A stretch of 9,950 bases of DNA from Spirochaetales bacterium. GTDB lineage: Bacteria > Spirochaetota > Spirochaetia > Treponematales > UBA12059. The stretch lies in the NCBI GenBank assembly GCA_004525355.1, contig SPCK01000049.1, positions 1-9,950 on the forward strand. The letters run 5' to 3'. The first letter of the stretch is position 1. Each line of letters begins with the position of its first letter. The position numbers and the translations under genes were made by a program. Of the stretch, positions 5,952 to 9,950 are shown piece by piece. The notes beneath the pieces were generated by a model. It worked only from the letters and a program-made list of their open reading frames with translations. It did not search any database and had not been told where the DNA came from.

Positions 5952-6136
5952 GCATGCCCCTGGAAGATCTGTTCGAGTACAGCGGAAACGCCTACGAATT
6001 CACGGTGGCGGTCAATAGAAGGTCGTATCAATTGGCCGTGCTCAAGACTCCCGAGGTAGAGAAGAACAATGGCAAGGTAGTTTCCCTGGCCATGCGCCAG
6101 CTGTTTACCAAGCAAATTGAGTATCGCTTCGAATAA
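5948..6136 (+). CDS. rpoZ: RNA polymerase omega subunit (short form)
   Basis: A 62-residue protein matching the omega family: NAYEFTVAVNRRSYQL corresponds to the conserved N-x-YE...A-x-RR-x-x-QL segment, and KVVSLAMRQLFTKQIEYRF corresponds to the final segment usually like KPVSIALREI-x-x-GKI-x-Y. Omega binds the C-terminal part of beta-prime and aids RNA polymerase assembly. At 62 residues it is shorter than the 91-residue E. coli protein but keeps the core helices. ATG 5948 overlaps the zapA stop as ATGA, and GGAG lies 7 nt upstream; a second ATG at 5954 is possible. It overlaps miaA by 20 nt. The match is by pattern on a short protein. Confidence 0.82.
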   Translation: MSMPLEDLFEYSGNAYEFTVAVNRRSYQLAVLKTPEVEKNNGKVVSLAMRQLFTKQIEYRFE

Positions 6137-7058
6137 GGTCCTCGCCCTGTTCGGTCCGACAGCCTGCGGGAAGACGGATCTGCTCGAGCGATTGTTCCTA
6201 AGCAACGACCGGTCGTTTTCACGGCCGGTCGTCGTCGTTTCAGCGGATTCCGTTCAGGTTTACCGAGGATTGGATATCGGATCGGCGAAGCCGGATGAAA
6301 GGCTTCTTTCCCGCCTGCCGCACAAACTCCTGGATATTCGGGATCCATGCGAGCAGTTCTCCGTTGGCGACTTTGTCAGATTGGCCGACGAGGCCTGCCA
6401 GGGGATCATCGCGAACGGCGGCCTGCCTGTCCTGTCCGGCGGTACCGCGTTCTATATCCGGGCCTTCATCATGGGACTACCCGTGACCCCGAGCTCGGAC
6501 CCCGCCGTACGGACCGCCATCCAGGAAGAATTTGCCCGACTGGGAGCCGACGCACTGTACGCTGAACTAAAGCGCGTGGATCCGCCAAGCGCTTCACGCA
6601 TCGCTCCCGCCGATCACTATAGGATCGCCCGCGCGTTGGAAGTCTACCGATTCGCCGGACGTCCGCTCTCGTCATACGCATTGCCGGAAACGCCGCGGGC
6701 GCGTTGGGATACCTTGGCGTTGGCTATCGACAGGCCTCGAGCCGAGTTGTATGACCGGATAAACGCCCGCGTGGATGCGATGATGGCGGCTGGATTGCGC
6801 GGAGAGGTGCAGTCGCTCCGGGAAGCTGGCTACAAGGCGGATGATCCGGGTATGCGGGCCATCGGTTATGCCGAGTTTCTGTCTGCAGGGCTGGATGAGG
6901 GCGATTCCGTGATAGCGGCGCGAATACGGCTCCATACGCGGCGTTATGCCAAGCGCCAGCTGACATTCATGCGGGGTATGCCGGGAGTACTGTGGCATCA
7001 CCCGGACGACATCGAAGGTTTGCGTCGTGATATAGAAGAATGGCAACGCGAAGATTGA
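6117..7058 (+). CDS. miaA: tRNA dimethylallyltransferase MiaA
   Basis: A 313-residue MiaA, near the usual length of 300-320. It transfers a dimethylallyl group from DMAPP to N6 of A37 in tRNAs reading UNN codons, the first step toward ms2i6A. Visible are the P-loop GPTACGKT (13-20); SADSVQVYRGLDIGSAKPD (42-60), whose D44 corresponds to the catalytic Asp; LLDIRDP-x-EQFSVGDF; GGTAFYIRA; RIARALEVYRFAGRPLS; GMRAIGYAEF; and TRRYAKRQLTFMR. The start is TTG 6117, inside the end of rpoZ: the P-loop begins 12 residues later, and I find no ATG or GTG in frame nearby. There is no clear Shine-Dalgarno, so expression may depend on coupling to rpoZ translation. A start further upstream within rpoZ cannot be fully excluded. 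Confidence 0.96.
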   Translation: MSIASNKVLALFGPTACGKTDLLERLFLSNDRSFSRPVVVVSADSVQVYRGLDIGSAKPDERLLSRLPHKLLDIRDPCEQFSVGDFVRLADEACQGIIANGGLPVLSGGTAFYIRAFIMGLPVTPSSDPAVRTAIQEEFARLGADALYAELKRVDPPSASRIAPADHYRIARALEVYRFAGRPLSSYALPETPRARWDTLALAIDRPRAELYDRINARVDAMMAAGLRGEVQSLREAGYKADDPGMRAIGYAEFLSAGLDEGDSVIAARIRLHTRRYAKRQLTFMRGMPGVLWHHPDDIEGLRRDIEEWQRED

Positions 7059-7129
7059 TCCAGGACGGCATTCCGATGGCTGGCGATTCGGGATGCTCCC
7101 ATGAGCGATGTTCCCGCGATTGTCGAGCC

Positions 7130-7158
7130 TTGCTCCGGGGCACCCCTTTGGCTATACT
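7130..7158 (+). promoter_or_regulatory. Promoter directly before the small export-protein gene
   Basis: TTGCTC (7130-7135) is followed after 17 nt by TATACT (7153-7158), a five-of-six match to the -10 consensus. Transcription would start near 7165, within one or two bases of the ATG at 7167, which has no Shine-Dalgarno sequence. This suggests a leaderless transcript independent of miaA. Confidence 0.55.
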
Positions 7159-7166
7159 GCCAGCCT

Positions 7167-7646
7167 ATGTCCATCAACCCAATCATTGCTACCATTTTTC
7201 TCGCGTTTCTACCCATATCCGAACTCAGGGGCGCCATCCCGTACGGAGTCGCCCGCGGTCTGACGCTCTGGCAGGCGGCATCCATTGCGGTTGTCTGCAA
7301 TATCCTTGTGGCACCGGTGGCATTCATTTTCCTGGAAACATTTCATAAAATTCTCTATCGCTGGGGTGTGTACGCCCGGCTTTTCGACCGCTTCGTAGAA
7401 CGTTCCAGGCTAAAGATCCACGAAAAGGTGGAGCGATACGGCTACCTTGGCATCATGCTTTTCGTGGCCGTACCCCTGCCCATTACGGGAGCTTGGACGG
7501 GCACGCTGGGCGCCTGGATCCTCGGCCTTGACAAGCGCAGGACGATGCTCGCGGTCGCCGCCGGCGTCCTGGTTTCAGGGATCATCGTGTCTCTGGTCGT
7601 GGGGCTCGGTATCGAGGCCTTCTCATTCTTCGTGAAAAGGTTCTAG
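7167..7646 (+). CDS. Small multidrug export family (COG2426) membrane protein
   Basis: A 159-residue membrane protein with roughly four hydrophobic segments (about residues 5-20, 34-56, 93-121, 126-155). The family-typical LPISELRGAIPYG lies near the N-terminus (15-27) and VAVPLPITGAWTGTLGA in the centre (100-116), with a charged loop (75-90) between. This matches the family named small multidrug export protein; the transport role attached to that name is poorly supported, so the substrate is unknown. ATG 7167 places the first hydrophobic segment at the N-terminus as expected. An in-frame ATG at 7101 would add 22 residues with no family character. There is no Shine-Dalgarno before 7167, but a promoter ends 8 nt upstream. 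The gene ends 10 nt before the helicase gene. Confidence 0.88.
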   Translation: MSINPIIATIFLAFLPISELRGAIPYGVARGLTLWQAASIAVVCNILVAPVAFIFLETFHKILYRWGVYARLFDRFVERSRLKIHEKVERYGYLGIMLFVAVPLPITGAWTGTLGAWILGLDKRRTMLAVAAGVLVSGIIVSLVVGLGIEAFSFFVKRF

Positions 7647-7656
7647 ATCCCCTGCG

Positions 7657-9663
7657 ATGCACTTGAATTACCAAGCTGAACTCAATATGGAACAGTACGA
7701 CGCCGTTACCTCGATAGAGGGCCCCCTCCTGATCATAGCCGGAGCCGGTTCGGGAAAGACCCGGGTCATTACATTCCGGATCGCGTATATGCTGGACAAG
7801 GGTGTGCCCCAGTCGGCGATCCTGGCGCTCACGTTTACCAACAAGGCGGCCAGGGAAATGTCGGAGCGCGTGCGTCATGTGACCGGGAAGAAACTCCAGA
7901 GCCTGACGGTGAGCACCTTCCATTCGTTCGGGGTCAAGATACTGCGCAAGGAGATACGCCGGCTTGGCTGGAAAGAGAATTTCTCGATCTACGACGAGGT
8001 GGACCGCAATCAGCTGATCAAGGACTGCGCCCGCGAGGTCGGCTTCCGCATGGACGGCTTTGATCCGGCCAAGGCTGGTATCGTCTTCTCGGAGGTCAAG
8101 ACCGGCCGCAAAGCGTGGGAGAATGACTCCGACGGCTACGAGAAGATTTTCCATGAATACCAGGCCGCGCTCAAGGCCTACAACGCCGTTGACTTCGACG
8201 ACCTGATAGGCTTACCGATCCGCGTCTTCGAGACCTGGCCAGAGGCCCGCGAGGTGTACCGCGAACAGTACCGCTACATCATGATAGACGAGTTCCAGGA
8301 CACATCGCTTCAGCAGTACCGGCTCATGCGCCTCCTGTCCCACAACAATATCTGCGTGGTGGGTGACGACGACCAGTCCATCTATTCGTGGCGCGGAGCC
8401 AACTACGAGAACATCCTCAACTTCGAGAAGGACTGGCCGCATCGTAAGGAGATCACGATGTACCGGAACTACCGATCCACGACCACCATCCTGGACGCGG
8501 CAAACTCGGTCATCCAGAACAACACGAACCGCAAGCCCAAGGATCTGAAGAGTCCCAACGAGGGCGGCGTCGCCATCGAGGTGTACCTTCCTGCCAACGA
8601 GGTGGAGGAGGGCGAGTTCATCGCCCGCGCAATCAAGGAAATCAAGCTCCGCGACCGCTTGCGCTACGATCAATTTGGCGTCCTGATACGGACGAACGCT
8701 TTGACCCGGCACTTGGAAGAGGCCTTCCTGGCCGCCCAGGTGCCGTACCGGGTTACCGGCGGCACGAGCTTCTTCCAGCGCAAGGAGATCAAGGACGTCA
8801 TATCGTATCTACGGGTCGTCGCCAATCCCGAAGACGACATCAACCTGATTCGCATCGCCAACGTCCCGCGCCGGGGTATAGGTCGACGGTCGCTGGAGCT
8901 CCTGACTGACATCGCCAGGCAGCGCAACTGCTCTATCCGCGGGGCGATGCAGCTGATCCGCAGTGACCATACAGTCGAGTTCCCCGAGCGCACCCGGCAG
9001 GATGTCGATTCGCTGCTGTCGTTGCTCGAGTTCTTCCGCGAAGAGTTGCTGGGACGCCGCAACCTGTCTCTCAAGGTTCGCAAACTCGTCGACACCATCG
9101 ATTACTGGGGGTATCTGGTGTCGGAGAACCAGCACAGCGAAAAGGCGGCCAAGTGGAAGTTCCTCAATGTGGAGAGTCTGGTCCAGGGTATCGACGTATG
9201 GGAGAAGGACCCGGACAACCTGGATCCGAGCCTGTTCGCCTGGCTCAACCGGATATCACTGATCACCCGGGACGACCAGGGCGATGACGAGGGCGGCAAG
9301 GTCAATCTCACGACGATCCACGCGGCCAAGGGCCTCGAGTACGACGTGGTCATTATCGCCGGCTGTGAGGAGGGGATCATTCCACATGCTCGGGCGTTGG
9401 AGGAGGGCGAGGGGAACCTGGAGGAGGAACGGCGGCTGTTCTACGTCGCCATCACCCGAGCGCGCAAGCGCTTGCTTATCAGCGCGTGCCGCCAGAGAAG
9501 GCGAAATGCCATGCCAGTGGACTGCTTGCCGTCTCCCTTCCTGGCGGAAATCCCCCAGGAACTCATAAGCTGGCGCGAGGAGGAGCAAGCCCTGACCGAG
9601 GAGGAAGCCGCCGACGCGTGGGCAGGGCTTCACAAGATGTTCCAGGCGGACCCTGGTTCCTGA
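7657..9663 (+). CDS. rep: ATP-dependent 3'-5' DNA helicase, Rep/PcrA/UvrD family
   Basis: A 668-residue superfamily 1A helicase of normal length, complete by motif content: Q motif LNMEQ with Q13; Walker A AGAGSGKT with K34; motif Ia LTFTNKAAREM; motif II IDEFQDT (D211, E212); motif III GDDDQSIYSWRGA (236-248); motif IV YRNYRS; motif V TTIHAAKGLEYDVV (from 552); and motif VI EERRLFYVAITRAR (590-603). These proteins translocate 3'-5' on single strands and act in replication restart, repair and removal of bound proteins. GGTSFFQRKEIKD and SPFLAEIPQELISW near the end resemble E. coli Rep more than UvrD, and the length is closer to Rep (673) than to UvrD (720), but Rep and PcrA cannot be separated reliably by eye. 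ATG 7657 keeps the Q motif whole, which an alternative ATG at 7687 would break. No clear Shine-Dalgarno is visible; coupling to the preceding gene is likely. Confidence 0.95.
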   Translation: MHLNYQAELNMEQYDAVTSIEGPLLIIAGAGSGKTRVITFRIAYMLDKGVPQSAILALTFTNKAAREMSERVRHVTGKKLQSLTVSTFHSFGVKILRKEIRRLGWKENFSIYDEVDRNQLIKDCAREVGFRMDGFDPAKAGIVFSEVKTGRKAWENDSDGYEKIFHEYQAALKAYNAVDFDDLIGLPIRVFETWPEAREVYREQYRYIMIDEFQDTSLQQYRLMRLLSHNNICVVGDDDQSIYSWRGANYENILNFEKDWPHRKEITMYRNYRSTTTILDAANSVIQNNTNRKPKDLKSPNEGGVAIEVYLPANEVEEGEFIARAIKEIKLRDRLRYDQFGVLIRTNALTRHLEEAFLAAQVPYRVTGGTSFFQRKEIKDVISYLRVVANPEDDINLIRIANVPRRGIGRRSLELLTDIARQRNCSIRGAMQLIRSDHTVEFPERTRQDVDSLLSLLEFFREELLGRRNLSLKVRKLVDTIDYWGYLVSENQHSEKAAKWKFLNVESLVQGIDVWEKDPDNLDPSLFAWLNRISLITRDDQGDDEGGKVNLTTIHAAKGLEYDVVIIAGCEEGIIPHARALEEGEGNLEEERRLFYVAITRARKRLLISACRQRRRNAMPVDCLPSPFLAEIPQELISWREEEQALTEEEAADAWAGLHKMFQADPGS

Positions 9664-9672
9664 CGTCGACTA

Positions 9673-9723
9673 TCAGCCTTGGCCCAATGCGCCCATAATG
9701 AGCAGAATCGCCGCTAAAAGCAT
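9673..9723 (-). CDS. Possible 16-residue hydrophobic peptide ORF after marR
   Basis: On the minus strand AGGAG (9733-9729) lies 5 nt before ATG 9723, which opens a 16-codon frame, MLLAAILLIMGALGQG, closed by TGA 9675-9673. The ATG overlaps the last codons of the MarR gene, a typical coupled arrangement. The peptide is almost entirely hydrophobic: it could be a tiny membrane peptide, or the signal-peptide stub of a secreted or outer-membrane gene lost here. It is convergent with the helicase gene, whose stop is 10 nt beyond the ORF end. No expression evidence exists, and an ORF this short can arise by chance; the good ribosome binding site is the main support. Confidence 0.35.
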   Translation of the reverse strand: MLLAAILLIMGALGQG

Positions 9724-9950
9724 GGTGGCTCCTGTAGTGTTTTCAAGGCTGTCCGGAGCGCTTGCTCGAGTACGTTCATGTCTTCCGATGAAATGTCGTT
9801 GAAGGCTGCGGACAGAGTCTGTGCGACAGCGTTCCTGATTCCATGCATGCGTTCCACGGATTCCAGTGCGAACTCGACGATTACCTCTCTCCTGTCACCC
9901 TTGGGGTCGCGCCTTCGCGTCACGAGGCCGTCGCGTTCCAGGCGAGCGAC
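9714..9950 (-). CDS. MarR-family transcriptional regulator, C-terminal part (5' end outside window)
   Basis: The frame runs from the right edge to TAG at 9716-9714, giving 78 residues. It begins ARLERDGLVTRRRDPKGDRREVIVEF, which matches the end of the recognition helix region and the beta-hairpin wing (GLV-x-R-x-x-x-x-DRR) of MarR winged-helix regulators. Helices of the dimerisation region follow (SSEDMNVLEQALRTALKTL). MarR proteins usually repress nearby efflux, stress or degradation genes and release DNA on binding small ligands. The N-terminal half, including most of the helix-turn-helix, lies beyond the window, so the ligand and target cannot be guessed. It is convergent with the helicase gene, with no clear terminator between them. 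Confidence 0.85.
   Translation of the reverse strand, partial: VARLERDGLVTRRRDPKGDRREVIVEFALESVERMHGIRNAVAQTLSAAFNDISSEDMNVLEQALRTALKTLQEPPCF

Noticed and set aside
1..9950. CRISPR arrays, transposase genes, prophage genes, toxin-antitoxin or other defence systems
   Set aside because: No regularly spaced repeats, recombinase or transposase motifs, or defence-gene signatures were seen on either strand.

Overview
This window is a chromosomal housekeeping locus from a GC-rich bacterium. I see no prophage, transposon, CRISPR array or toxin-antitoxin system. The gene content (an EF-G paralogue with an atypical GTPase motif, a coiled-coil protein directly before zapA, rpoZ wedged between zapA and miaA, and tRNA genes without encoded CCA) looks most like a spirochaete (Spirochaetota). 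That assignment rests on recalled protein resemblance, not a database search, and is moderately confident at best.

Layout. Positions 2-334 (+) hold the C-terminal end of an Lhr-like large helicase. It is convergent with an EF-G family gene on the minus strand (2564-477), with a terminator-like hairpin between them at 423-448. The EF-G gene has a clear promoter and a leader of about 100 nt that can fold. Two tRNA genes, Pro(UGG) and Arg(UCU), follow on the plus strand at 2802-2992 behind a strong promoter, with a long hairpin between them. A minus-strand gene for a polytopic membrane protein of unknown function fills 3685-3059.

From 3757 a plus-strand run of translation, division and RNA-modification genes begins behind an extended -10 promoter: infC (TTG start), rpmI, a hairpin-rich spacer of 187 nt, rplT, a ZapB-like coiled-coil gene, zapA (GTG start), rpoZ and miaA (TTG start). 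From rplT to miaA the genes are separated by 6-7 nt or overlap, so they are probably co-transcribed and translationally coupled. A small multidrug-export family membrane protein (7167-7646) follows with its own promoter so close to the ATG that its mRNA may be leaderless. Then comes a full-length Rep/PcrA/UvrD family helicase (7657-9663).

The window ends with the C-terminal part of a MarR-family regulator on the minus strand (9950-9714). A 16-codon hydrophobic ORF with a good ribosome binding site overlaps its end.

Most of the window is well-known biology. The points most worth a second look are the structured rpmI-rplT spacer, the non-AUG start of infC, the serine in switch I of the EF-G paralogue, the conserved-looking tail of the ZapB-like protein, the possible leaderless gene, and the tiny hydrophobic ORF behind marR.
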